Assembly: GCA_030549775.1 (NCBI GenBank)
Contig: CM060177.1
Location: 69,785,638 to 69,849,637, forward strand
Length of the DNA: 64,000 nucleotides
Direction: 5' to 3'
Origin: Tamarix chinensis
Taxonomy: Eukaryota; Streptophyta; Magnoliopsida; Caryophyllales; Tamaricaceae
Shown piece after piece: positions 46,601 through 56,923 of the stretch. A program made the translations under genes and the position numbers. The notes under the pieces were generated by a model. The model was not told where the DNA came from, did not search any database, and worked only from the letters and a program-made list of their open reading frames with translations. Numbering within the stretch: the stretch's first letter is position 1; each line of letters starts with the position of its first letter.

Positions 46601-47430
46601 CTCTCCTCTCATAGTCCTAGAGTTTTACAGCTATCTTGATACAAAATAAAAGATGCAGATAGTTTTTTTCAGAGGAAATTTAGTCTCTTACTTGTCCACT
46701 ACTATCAACAACCTTTAAGGCCTACCCTCTTTCGACATCAATGAATACTCTGAGATAATTAAAAACTCTATGAAAGGGGTCACAATAGACATCCTCCCCT
46801 CACTCACCAAAACTAGAATGTAATGGCGAGTCACCATAAACGGTGCTCGCCACTACCACTTCCCACAACTCTTACCTATAAGGCTAAGGTTTGGTATCAT
46901 TTTCTTCGAAGTCGTTTGTTGTCCATCACTCCAAATCGCTCAATTTCTTTTGATTGCATGGTCTTACTATATTGAATCCTCACAAAAATTACCATTGATG
47001 TTGGATGAATTATTCAAGCCCAACTATAGCCGGTGGCCACAAAACCATAGGGTCCAATCTTCTACCCTGCCTTAGTTGTTGTCCTCTATACCAAGGCTAT
47101 TGACCGCACTAGAGTATGTTGGCTTGATTGATTTAGAAACTAGGAAGGTTTAACCTGGGATGAAAATATCAATTACTCCTTTTGTGGAGGTATGATTAGG
47201 GCACTCATAAGAGTAGGTAGAGGAAAATCAATCAAGTAAGTTTGCATGTGCACAACAACGTGGTAGGGTGACATTTGTCCCCACATTAGAAGATAAAGGG
47301 GCACTAGATACTTGGGTTAACATCCCAGCATAGGAAGTGGAACTGGACAATGTTGATAAGAAAGAATATGCTGAGCACATGAACATCATTTTTACCGCTC
47401 CCACAACCTTACTAATTAAGTTGTCCCCAT
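43620..47430 (+). pseudogene. Athila post-integrase ('env-like') ORF remnant, interrupted
   Basis: Athila elements often carry an extra ORF of unproven, sometimes called env-like, function after integrase. Here the 5' part (43620-44010) starts MSRRKGGMRHVPYIM and includes an open stretch 43727-43978. A solo LTR then interrupts it (44015-46182). The 3' part (about 46380-47430) shows EYFNTLANHNFYFERGFALP and a CQHPVNSL-like motif, followed by decayed sequence. No signal peptide or convincing transmembrane segment is visible. The assignment is by position and general resemblance only. Confidence 0.5.
44015..46182 (-). mobile_element. solo LTR of family A in the Athila element (2.17 kb)
   Basis: Starts tgtcacatcc and ends tttggggtactta, with flanks aaaac (44010-44014) and aaaaa (46183-46187) as a possible 5-bp target duplication with one mismatch. 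It shares the family A landmarks with 3761-12512 and 36146-38240 and carries two copies of an approximately 200-bp unit (about 44520-44660 and 44730-44835). No coding DNA lies inside. Small ORFs (44642-44824; 45565-45789) are fortuitous. Confidence 0.68.
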
Positions 47431-47439
47431 CAAAGTCAA

Positions 47440-48715
47440 TCTAACCCATATCAGGAAAAAAGAGTAGCCGATTTTTTATGGCTTTTTGTTATTTTTTTAA
47501 AAAGTCAAATCTTGGCCTTCTAGCCATGTTATCTTTTAGTTTCCCATCCCTCCCTCCCTAACAGTGAGGACATTGCCAATTTTTATCCACCGAAGGCCTA
47601 TCTTAGTTAATTTATCTTAATTAGTATGTTGCCATGTTATCTTTGTTATTTGGCTCTAATTAATGCACTATTCTTTTCATCTAATGATTTTTGAGTGTAT
47701 AGATCTTTTAATTTTTTTGTCTCGGATGAGAATTATGCTCAAACTCAGCAAATAATGTAGCCTTACTACTCACCCTATCAAATTCTAAATGAACTAAGTA
47801 ATTATTCTTGCAATAATATCTACACATACATTAGTAGTGCTAGTGCTGATGACTTGAGACCACAACATCCTATCTACAAAAATAATTGAGCTAATTTGAG
47901 GAAGCCTTATGAGACAGATTGACCTTTTGGCCTTATCTATTTTTGTTATCTTGCATAAACTAGGTTTGTTAAAATCATTAGCATTGATATACTTCAAGCA
48001 TAAGGAAATAATTACTATCTTTATAGAGCTCCTGTTAGACCATGCACATAGGAGAATTTAACTAAGATATCCTCAACAGAAAGTATTAGGAAGCCTACCA
48101 TAACCACCCTATGAAAGAGGTAATTTAATAAGTTTGGGGGTATTAACCCTAACAATTAAGAGCCTATCTAGGCATATTAATGATAGTAGAGAGGGAAGCT
48201 TCAATGTCCAAATCACCTAGTAACCAGGGGAACTTGCATGAGAACTATGTGTGCACTTGTGTTAAACTATTTAATAGGGTGACAAGCTTGCTTAAAAATT
48301 TTTTGGAATAGGTATCAGGGTAGAGTAACTAGGAGTACCTTTGTTAGACCTAGATTTACACTCGCATAAAAATACCATGACAACCTAAGGAAACCCTATC
48401 TTATAGCTGTAAAAAAATAATAATAATTTGAGTTATGAGAAGGCCATCTAATAGAAAATAATGTTTAGTTCACAAAAGCCTTTATGATCCTTTTATGGTA
48501 TAGTAGGAAGCTTCAAAGAGAAATCCATAAAAAATTTCCTTCCACATACAACTCACTACCAACCTTTTTAATATATCTTGTACATATGCAACCAATTTTG
48601 AATTGAAAAAAAAAAATCAAAAGCTCAATATGCTTGAAGGCTAAGAATTGGTTCCTTATTTTACTTAGGGGTTTCCATTTATACTGTCATAATGTTGCTC
48701 AAGACAAGCAACAAT
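47440..48715 (+). other. 3' noncoding region of the Athila-type element
   Basis: Between the extra ORF remnant and the polypurine tract. It is AT-rich with no recognisable domain. The long 3' noncoding region is usual for Athila. The 66-67-codon minus-strand ORFs here (47794-47997; 48679-48879) have no support. Confidence 0.5.
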
Positions 48716-48731
48716 TTAAGTTTGGGGGAAG
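48716..48731 (+). other. polypurine tract of the Athila-type element
   Basis: taagtttgggggaag directly before the 3' LTR start TGATATGAG, the form usual for Athila. Confidence 0.75.
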
Positions 48732-50305
48732 TGATATGAGTGAATATAAGCTGATTAAATGACCTTGCGAGTACCATTGTATTCATGATTTTTACTACTT
48801 GAGGGAGACATAGGATGTGTTTCTTAAAAAAGTTTCCACCCTTTGAGATCTCACATGACTCGCTTGAGTTTAAACTCAAAGGAGCTCTTTACCCTATCAA
48901 CAGACAACACTTTCCGCTCTTATGAAACCTCATAGGATTAATGATTTTAAATATTTAATTTCAAGGCATGTGTAGAAGTAGTGGTAACACAACATATCAA
49001 AGCATATCCATACCATGCCAAGATTGTAGGAATCGCTACCTAGATTGCCATTAAAGGTCTACATGCTAACAAAAGAAGAATACACAAATTTCCTTAAGTT
49101 GGCAGTATTCACCAAGGGACCACTTCAAGGTACTGTCACCTAACACATGGTACAACCACCTAAAGCCTGGGTACAGTTGCCCGATGCCTAAGTACAACCA
49201 CCAATCATAGCACTAGAGGACATTGTCCTACCTACATGTCTTGCATATAATAATTATCCCTTAAAGATATTAGGCAAGGGCATCATAGATTATGACAAAT
49301 CATCAATTAAGAGAGAGAGAAATACTAATGGAAGAGAAGTAGAGAAAGGAAAAAAGAAGAAGAGTCCCAACAAAGCTCAACTGAGAGAGGAAAAAGAATA
49401 TGGAATGATTATACTAGATAGGATTTTGATTACTGTAATCTACCCAGTCCCTTCCCTTCTTTCTATTGTTTTTATTCAATTTAGTTGGAATAAATTTATC
49501 ATTGGCTAAAATTCTTGGTGAAAGGAAAGATTGGAAACCCTTGTTGCTCTAATTGTTGAAATTTTAGTCATTTAGGTTAAATGATATTTCATTTTTTTGA
49601 GATACATTTGTTGAAGTGTTGAGTGTTGGCGATATTAGGCACTCATCCAAATTTTGTATCATTTGTGATAGTGTACGGACTTACGATGACAAATGGTGAT
49701 AGGGTTAGCATCGAAAGGTGAATAAAACTTGTCATTAATCCTCCAAAACTCACTGCTTGACATTGTCGAGGCCCATAATCCATGATGGAGATTCCTTAAG
49801 AGTATGTTTTACCACTGAGTGAAACCCATTGAGTCTAAAAGAATTAATATCTATTGAGCCTAACGTGCTATGAATTATTATAGGGCACATGAACTTGGTG
49901 TTAACAATTCTCCTCTCATGACTCTATCTTTTGCTTTCTTTCCCATCTATCCTGTATTGATATTAGTAACCTCTTAAGCACTTATTTACTTCTTTATATT
50001 TTCATCATCACCCTACTGACTTTTAGTTACATAAGTAGGTTCACAAAACACTTAACTTTGGTAAAGCATATTTTGTTCATTTTTTCCCTCTGGGATCAAC
50101 ATCCTCTCATCGTTTTATTACTTGGATGGTTGTGTACACTTGTACGATTGTGTTGTGCTCTACTATTATTATTACCCTACCAAACATTGTTGAATCAAGT
50201 ACATACTAGCCCTTACCAAGTTATGCTGTGCATACAACCCTAGACCATCTAATATTTTATGTATGTACTGTTAGTACATAATAAAGTCACATTTTTAACA
50301 AAACA
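48732..50305 (+). repeat. 3' LTR of the Athila-type element (about 1.57 kb)
   Basis: Starts TGATATGAGTGAA after the polypurine tract and ends near aacaaaaca (50297-50305). Only its first 290 bases can be compared with the 5' LTR. The right end is approximate. The small ORF 50058-50243 is within the LTR and not supported. Confidence 0.65.
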
Positions 50306-51110
50306 AGGTCTTAGCTATGATAATATACTTACTGAAACAACTTCGATCTCTAATCATGAATAACCTACTATAACACCCCCATTTTTACTACAAAAACATT
50401 TCATTTTGGAAGCGTTAATCACAAAATATGGGGTGTTTCTGCCATACTTAGTATAATTCTGGCATTCCTATACCATTCTTATACCAAGTGCTAAGGCTAA
50501 AACATTTCTCTACTTGCATAACATTTATAACAAAAGTAAGATAGAAATTTCATTAAAAATTACATTGTCCTGATACAAACAAAAAGATCAAGCAAAGAGT
50601 TGCAATATAACAAAGGGAAATAGGAAGGGACTTAAGAGTTCACCAAATATCCAAATAAGAAATGTTGAGGCAAACACCGGATAGTCCTAACTCTTAACCC
50701 TCTATAGAAGCCATCAAGTCAAACCCTCAACGTACACTTATAGAGTCATCACTGCTTGTTGAATAGATAAGGGACCATGAAACGGAACTCATTAGTACTA
50801 TGGTACTGAATAACCATTTATACCAAACTAATATGAAAAACTAGTATGGAACACATGCAAAACATACAACAACCATGGTATAAGACATTTAAGTATTCAT
50901 ACGATCATTGATATACAATAATCATTTAGATAATCAAATTCTATCAAGGTCGCATGCTACTCATTTATATTTATCTGAAACAATTGGAAGCTTATCAAAC
51001 AAACATACTAGAGATGCTCTCAAAAGTAATAATTAGAACCTAAAATCCAGCATAATCAATCATAACATTCACAGCATGACTCATATCTTAGCATCAATCC
51101 CAACCAAATT

Positions 51111-51425
51111 CATAACATCATAGGTATGTTCAAAGGTATACTATAAAAAAATCCATAACATCACATGTATACTTACAAGTACAATATAATAAAATCCATA
51201 AAATCACAGGTATACTTATAGGTATAATATAATAAAACACATAACATCACAAGTATGTTCACAGGCATACTATAATAAGATCCATAACATCACAGGTATA
51301 CTCACGAGTTCAATATAATAAAAACAGATCACCAAAGGTATACTTATAGGTATAGTATACTAAAATCCATAACATCACAAGTATACTTGCAAGTATAATA
51401 TAATAAAATACATAATATCGCAAGT
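51111..51425. repeat. 43-bp tandem array, about 8 copies
   Basis: Units of the form cataacatcacaggtata, then acttacaggtataatataataaaat-c, start near 51111, 51154, 51197, 51240, 51283, 51326, 51368 and 51411. A further 32-bp pair (gtaggcacaaaggct-ctaccaaaacc) follows to about 51485. Confidence 0.85.
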
Positions 51426-52849
51426 AGGCACAAAGGCTACTACCAAAACCATATGTAGGCACAAAGGCTGCTACCAAAACCATAGGTAGCATGGAGGCTA
51501 CTACAAACTAATCTAATATCCAGTAATAATCATTCCAATCAAATCAAATCATTTTCATTTTTATTTACTCGAGGGGGATATAATAATAACCCAGAGACAT
51601 AAAAGTACACCGGTCATATCAACACACAAGGCATCACTGTACCCTCCAATCATCTAACCTAGAGGCATAACAATACTCTGGTCATACTGATACAAGAGGC
51701 ACACAGTACCCTCCTCACCTTGGGCATCTAATTCTCAAGTATTGATACCCCCTATAGGACCCGTAGATCACCTATAGAGTAGACTAAAGTCTTATTGGGG
51801 CAAAAATGACACAATGAAAAACCAAACAACTCAAGGACTCCTACCTCCTCTCTAGGGTAGCTATCCGCAGAGAGAAACCATTCCCAAACTTGAGGTCTTC
51901 CACTTTACGTATTAGTATTTTATAAGGTGATCACAGATAACACATTTTACACAATCATTCCTATTTCCATACTTATCCATTCTTCCTTTATTTCCAATTA
52001 TCCAAATCAATCCTAAGGTTAACGGTCTAAAACAAGGTCAAAGTCAACACTAAGGTCAACCTATTAAAAGTTTAAGACCATCCTATTTCCAATTATTCAT
52101 ATTTGGGCACATTAAGTCAAAATAACCAAAATAACCTTAAGACAATCATTATCGGATTATAATTAATTTAAACACTAAATCAATTTTGTTTATTAATTTA
52201 TCGTGGAAAGCCTAAAATGAAATAATTTAATTACTTATCATGCAATTTAAATTATCAGCTATTTCAAAAGACCATTTTTCCCTTACACTTGTTTCTGTAT
52301 ACAAAACCCTATCATACACTTTAAAAATGTACAAAAAACATGATCATATAATCAACAATAGATAATACATATTAAACATGATGTTTAGGATAAATATCAT
52401 AACACACTAAAAATGAATAAATTACCCCTAGTGCATACATCCATAATTATATCTAAGCATGCTCAGCCTATTATTTTATGCATACTTATCACACAATTTT
52501 TTTTTTCATTCATTAGAATCATGTTAATCATACTTTAGTACCCACAATATTTTACATCAAATAACATGCTTGTTTTACCCTTTTCATGATAATAATAATT
52601 AACACATAATTATGTTGTAATAAATTATGCTTAACATATTTTCATACACCTAAAACCCTAATGTGCTATCACAAAATATTTATTATTTTAGTAGGGTATA
52701 ATGGCTACCTGAATTCCAACAAAAACAAAAATTAGCAGTATACAATTAAAATTATAAGGTCTTGTTAATCAAACTTTCATACATTTAATATGGGTACCAT
52801 AAGTTATTAATACCCCACACACAACTCATGCTACACATTAGCGTGAGCC

Positions 52850-53560
52850 GTGCATGTGGAGGAAGGGCTACTAAGAAAGGGGTTAGTCGGGGGAGGTGGA
52901 GGAAGGAGATGGTGATAGTGGTGGAGAATGGCAACTGCGGTAGTGCTGGTCAGTGGTAGCTATGGGTGGTGGCTAGTGATGGGAAGTGTGGTGGTGGTGC
53001 TGCTGGGCTGGTGTGGTGTGGGTTGGCTGTGTTGGATGGATTTGTGGTGATGTGTAGAAAGAGAAGGGGAGGTTGCAAGTAGGAAGAAGGAGGAGGCTAG
53101 GGATTAGAGGTAATGGTGGGATGGTGGTTAGTTGACTTGAAGGGGTAGAAGAAGGAAGGGGTTGTTGGGCAAGGATGGGGATGAGGAGATGGCTTAGGGG
53201 CTGTGATGGGGAGGGGAGCTGGGTGTGGCGCTAAAAGTTGTGGGCTGCGATGGGTTGGTGAGATACGGTTGCTGGATGATGGTATGTGGTGATGTGTAGG
53301 TTGAAAGTTGGTGGTTGGTGGTGATGTGGGGACCGTGGTGGATGGGAGCTGGGATATTTGGATAAGATAAGTAGGGGGTTGGGTAGTGGAGGGTGGGTGG
53401 AGTGTATGCGTGTTTATGTATAATGTAGGAGGGCTTGGTTTGGCTCGGGGAAGGGTGAGTGAACGGGCAGAAACCAAACATAGTAGAGAAAAAGAGAGAG
53501 TTGGGTGCACGGGAGAAGGGTTGTTTGGTTTGTGAGGGTGTGTAGTGTGCGTGTGTATGT
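52850..53560. repeat. G-rich, strand-asymmetric block in the solo LTR
   Basis: The plus strand is dominated by GGTGG, GGGAGG and GTGGTG with few C. The minus strand therefore gives Pro/Thr/Ser-rich open frames without coding meaning. Similar but less extreme blocks lie at 54180-54660 and 55540-56080 in the neighbouring LTR. Confidence 0.7.
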
Positions 53561-54730
53561 AAAAAAATTGCAGAGGGGGCTCTAATAAGGTAATGGGTTG
53601 AGTGAGGTAAGGGGGAAATAGGGAAAGTAGATGGTAGAAGTAGAGTAGAAATAGATATTTTATATTTTATTTTAGATTTAGTTTGGGTAGATTAGAGTAT
53701 CGGATTGAAAAATAATTCGAGAAAACTAATATGAATTGGGATAAATTTAATAGAACAGAAGAGATGAAATAATCGGGAATAAATTTTAGAGATTTATTTT
53801 GGGTTATGGGTCAAGGTTATTCATAAAATAATTAGGCTAAGATTTTCGGGTATAAATTAGGATTAAAATAAATAGTTCAATTTCTATCAACTTTTTAACC
53901 TAATTATTTTTATATGTAAACCGTCGTAATAATATACATAATAATAATACGTTTAATACTAAACCTCCTAAAATAATAATTATAACTAATCACACACAAT
54001 TATTAATTATAATTAAGGTTCCTAAAATAGGGTGTTACACCTATGTCTCCTCTCTTACAGTCACTAAAACATTCCCTAGAAAAATGACAATATACAAACT
54101 TAGGCCATCTTTTCCTTTTTCTTTCATTTATTTTTCTTTAAATATAATAATAAAAATAAAAAGGAAATAACTTCAAATGAAACTCAAAGGGAGGAAGGGG
54201 AGTGGTGGTGACTAGAATGGGGAATAAAAGTTACGTGGTGGTGCAACGGTGGTAACAGTGGCGGGGGCAATGCGATAAAAGGGTGGCATCCAATTTTGTT
54301 GTGAAAAATGGTGGGGTTAACAACTTGGGAGTTGAGGATGGTGTTAGAACTAGATAGGATTGTGGGGGAGAATGGGTTATGGTGGTGGGATTGGCAGTTG
54401 GTGGTGGTGTAGCCAAGAGGGTGGAGGAGAAATGACAGGAAAATGGAGGGGAGGAGTTTGTCGGCGGTGGCGGTGGTGCAAGGTGGTGTAAGGGAGGTGC
54501 AGCCTGCACGACTATAGGTTTGGGGAGAAAAAGTAAGGAGATAAGGAGGGGAAATGGGGCTTTGCAGGTGCAAGAGGGTGTAGGGAGGGAAAAGGTGAGG
54601 ATCTTGGGAGTGTAGCCTAGAAGCGATAACAATGACGGCTAGAGTAGATGGAAAATGGGGGGCATGCAGAGCAGGTGATGTGGTTTTTATCAAAGTGACA
54701 GAAGGTTGGATCAAAATTTTTAGTAGAAGT

Positions 54731-55448
54731 TGTCACCCACGATCTAATGCAAAAAGAATGAAGTGAATTGGTGGATTATAGATGAAGAAATTGATGTTAC
54801 AAGATGAAGGTGTTTCAGCAGATTTGAAGGTGTTCAAATGTGTTGACTTAAAGATAAGAATTATCCCAGATCTTCCTTGCTCAATGTATAACCAAAAGGG
54901 AGGATTAGAATTTATCTCTCTTGCTTAAAGTTTGATTAAAATTTTCACTCAATATTCTACATACAATGTGGCGCACAACAGGGTATATATAGGAAAGAAT
55001 AAGCTCGGTGGTGAGCTTCCTTAACCAGACAAGTTTACCCACCTAATCTAGCCCATTAATCATGGTTGCATTAAGACCATATTAACCTTAATCCATAGCA
55101 TAATATCATTGGTTAAATGATACTAAGGATTAATATTATAAAGCTATACAATAGACTAAGATACATATATGAAATTATAGCCATACCCTAACTTACATAA
55201 AATATACTTAGGGTTAGGGTTTAAAACAAGTTTATACAAATAATGAATATCATCACTTTATCTCTTGTTGTAAGGTATCATCCCATGTATGTCATAGCCT
55301 TGCATTCCTTGGAATAATTGTACACATCAATGTGTATGAACATCATCTTCTTGCAAATATGAAACATACCTACAAGAATAACTTGAATGTTTTTCAATGT
55401 CAAGCATATAAGAATTATCAAGAGTATTTAACATGATAGGCTCCAACA
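54731..55448 (-). mobile_element. probable Ty1-copia-type solo LTR
   Basis: Read on the minus strand it starts TGTTGGAGCCTATCATG (55448) and ends ...GTGGGTGACA (54731). A TATA-like ctatatatacc lies at about 54982-54992. The TGTTGG start and layout are typical of copia LTRs. The flanks gaagt and ttaag are not a clear duplication, and no coding part is adjacent, so edges are tentative. Confidence 0.4.
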
Positions 55449-56322
55449 TTAAGAAAACTTAATCATCTTCCTTACCTTGAGGATTATAATGAATATGATA
55501 ATCATTATGTTCAATGGATGCTCCTGCATCAGCAGGGGAGTTTGACAATGAAGAAGAAGAGGAGAGGGGCATTGAAAGGGGGTATTTATAGGTAGGGAAG
55601 GGGTGAGGACATGGGGAAGACAATAAAGATGGTTGGTTGTAGGGGGAAGGATAGCGCAATAGCATGAGGGTAGGGGCAGCTGCAAGGGTAGAAGGTGGAG
55701 GGGGTGCAAGGGGGACCATGGGGGTGTAAAGGGGACTATGTAGGTGCATGGCATCGTATATTTCCTACATGGCTAAGAAGGGAAAGGGAGGGGGAGCTTG
55801 GTTTTGTGCAACGGAGCTATTGGCGATAAAAATGAAAGGGGGTGGATTGGCACGAGGGAGGTATGCACAAGGCAAGAGATGGGAAGAAAAAAGGAAAAGA
55901 GAAAAGAAGGGAGGGAGAAAAAGGGAAAGAAATCAAAAGAATGGGGAGTTAGGCCAGTAACCCATGGAGAAAGAAAAGGTAGAGGGAAGGGAGGTTAGGT
56001 CAGCTAAGGTGAAAAAGAAGAGAGCAAGGAGGGGAGCTTGGGCTAGATTTAGCGCAACCTAGGTCGGAAAGGAAGAAAGAAAAAAAAAAGAAGAAAAGGA
56101 AAAAGGAATAAAAGAGAAAAGAAGAAAAAAAAAAATGAAAAAAGAAAGGGGAAAAAAATGAAATTAGTGGAAATTTTATGTTGGGTTTTTGGATAAATTA
56201 ATGGAAAATATTATAATTTGCCTATAATTTATTTTAAACTAGATAATTAAAATAATATCTCAAAATTAGGCTAAATAATAAATGTTATATTTTATCTTAT
56301 TATTGTTGGTTGTGTTATTGTC

Positions 56323-56335
56323 ATTATTATTATTA

Positions 56336-56381
<46 letters not shown>
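56323..56381. repeat. (ATT)n microsatellite
   Basis: About nineteen ATT units with one interruption, near the end of the Tekay_A LTR. Confidence 0.95.
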
Positions 56382-56385
<4 letters not shown>

Positions 56386-56443
56386 TTATTTTGAAAATTT
56401 TTGAGGTATTATAGTTTCCAAGTGATAATATCAAACACGTCAC

Positions 56444-56445
<2 letters not shown>

Positions 56446-56496
<51 letters not shown>
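56446..56496. repeat. (CA)n(TA)n compound microsatellite
   Basis: About nineteen CA units followed by six TA units, just after the Tekay_A LTR end. Confidence 0.95.
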
Positions 56497-56597
56497 CACC
56501 GACAGGGTGTTTAAAGATGACACAAACTTACCCAATGCTAGGCCCATTTATCATTATTTTGATCCATATTAAATTCCAAGGTAAAAATGGTTGTAAT

Positions 56598-56923
56598 TAG
56601 GGTTGTAAACAAGTATAGCTGGCTCATAAAATTTTTGGGCTTAGTTTGGTTCATTTATTTTGTTAAATGTGCCTAAAATAAGGCTCAAGCTCGCCTCATT
56701 TGAAGCCTAGCTTGAGCATGAAAATTTTAGGCTTGAGCTTGTTTATAGTGAAAAAAGTCGTGAGTTTGGCTCGTTTACCATAAAAACTCATGAGCTAACT
56801 TAGCTAAGCTTGTTAAAAGCTCAACTCTTTTATAAACGAGTTGATTTTGAGCCTCATTTTACGGCTTGTTTATTAAATGAGCCGAGACCTATCCTACCTC
56901 GGCTCGGCTTATTTACAACCCTA
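56598..56923. mobile_element. hAT-type MITE (326 bp)
   Basis: Termini tagggttgtaaacaag and cttatttacaaccct-a are inverted repeats. They are flanked by gttgtaat (56590-56597) and gttataat (56924-56931), an 8-bp target duplication with one mismatch, as expected for hAT. The interior is built of 'gagc(c/t)', 'ggctcg' and 'gcttgttta' motifs arranged with dyad symmetry, seen in a common plant MITE type. No ORF is present; a transposase would be supplied in trans. Confidence 0.78.

Larger units (their letters stand above)
38241..50305 (+). mobile_element. Athila-type Ty3 element, decayed, with a nested solo LTR
   Basis: The plus-strand element has a 5' LTR remnant (38241 to about 38545) and a 3' LTR (48732 to about 50305), both starting TGATATGAGTGAA. 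In between are gag, protease, reverse transcriptase, RNase H, integrase and an extra ORF after integrase, an order known for Athila. A polypurine tract (ttgggggaag) precedes the 3' LTR. gtctt occurs just left (38236-38240) and at 50308-50312, a possible target duplication, though two bases separate the latter from the last CA. The element carries very many stops, a large integrase deletion and an inserted solo LTR (44015-46182). Its right edge is approximate. Confidence 0.75.
50369..54039 (-). mobile_element. 3.67-kb solo LTR, Tekay type
   Basis: Begins tataacacccccattttt (a decayed TGTAACACCCC) and ends aatagggtgttaca. It is flanked by cctac (50364-50368) and cctat (54040-54044), a 5-bp target duplication with one mismatch. 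Inside: a 43-bp tandem array (51111-51425), a segment also found at 29205-29475, a G-rich block (52850-53560) and ttaggctaagatttt near 53843. No coding region is present; 53097-53510 and overlapping minus-strand ORFs are low-complexity by-products of the G-rich block. Confidence 0.75.
31973..56414 (-). mobile_element. Tekay_A: decayed Tekay/Del-type chromovirus with nested insertions
   Basis: A Ty3/Gypsy element on the minus strand. Left (3') LTR remnant 31973 to about 32420, pol and gag remnants about 32421-35889, primer-binding site 36131-36142. The right (5') LTR starts at 36146 and is split into 36146-38240, about 50306-50368 and 54040-56414 by an Athila-type element and a solo LTR. Excluding insertions the right LTR is about 4 kb. 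The terminus 56404-56414 reads gaggtattata. No target duplication can be scored because the left LTR lacks its outer end and part of its inner part. Confidence 0.65.
54040..56414 (-). repeat. distal part of the Tekay_A 5' LTR
   Basis: After the inserted elements are removed this continues the LTR of 36146-38240. It holds a G/A-rich block (54180-54660 and 55540-56080) as in other family A copies, then 'tctcaaaattaggctaaataa' (about 56250-56275), an (ATT)n run and the end gaggtattata. A probable copia LTR (54731-55448) splits it. The minus-strand ORFs 54184-54714, 54231-54632 and 55449-55754 and plus-strand 55748-55998 lie in the low-complexity blocks and are not genes. Confidence 0.5.

Noticed and set aside
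50306..50312. gtctt as a firm target duplication of the Athila-type element
   Set aside because: The left copy abuts the LTR but the right one is two bases from the last CA; kept only as a possibility.
53097..53510. 137-codon proline-rich minus-strand ORF
   Set aside because: Low-complexity product of the G-rich block inside a solo LTR; no domain and no start context.
54184..54714. 176-codon minus-strand ORF and overlapping frame
   Set aside because: Also low complexity in a G/A-rich LTR block; two frames are open together, as expected from composition.
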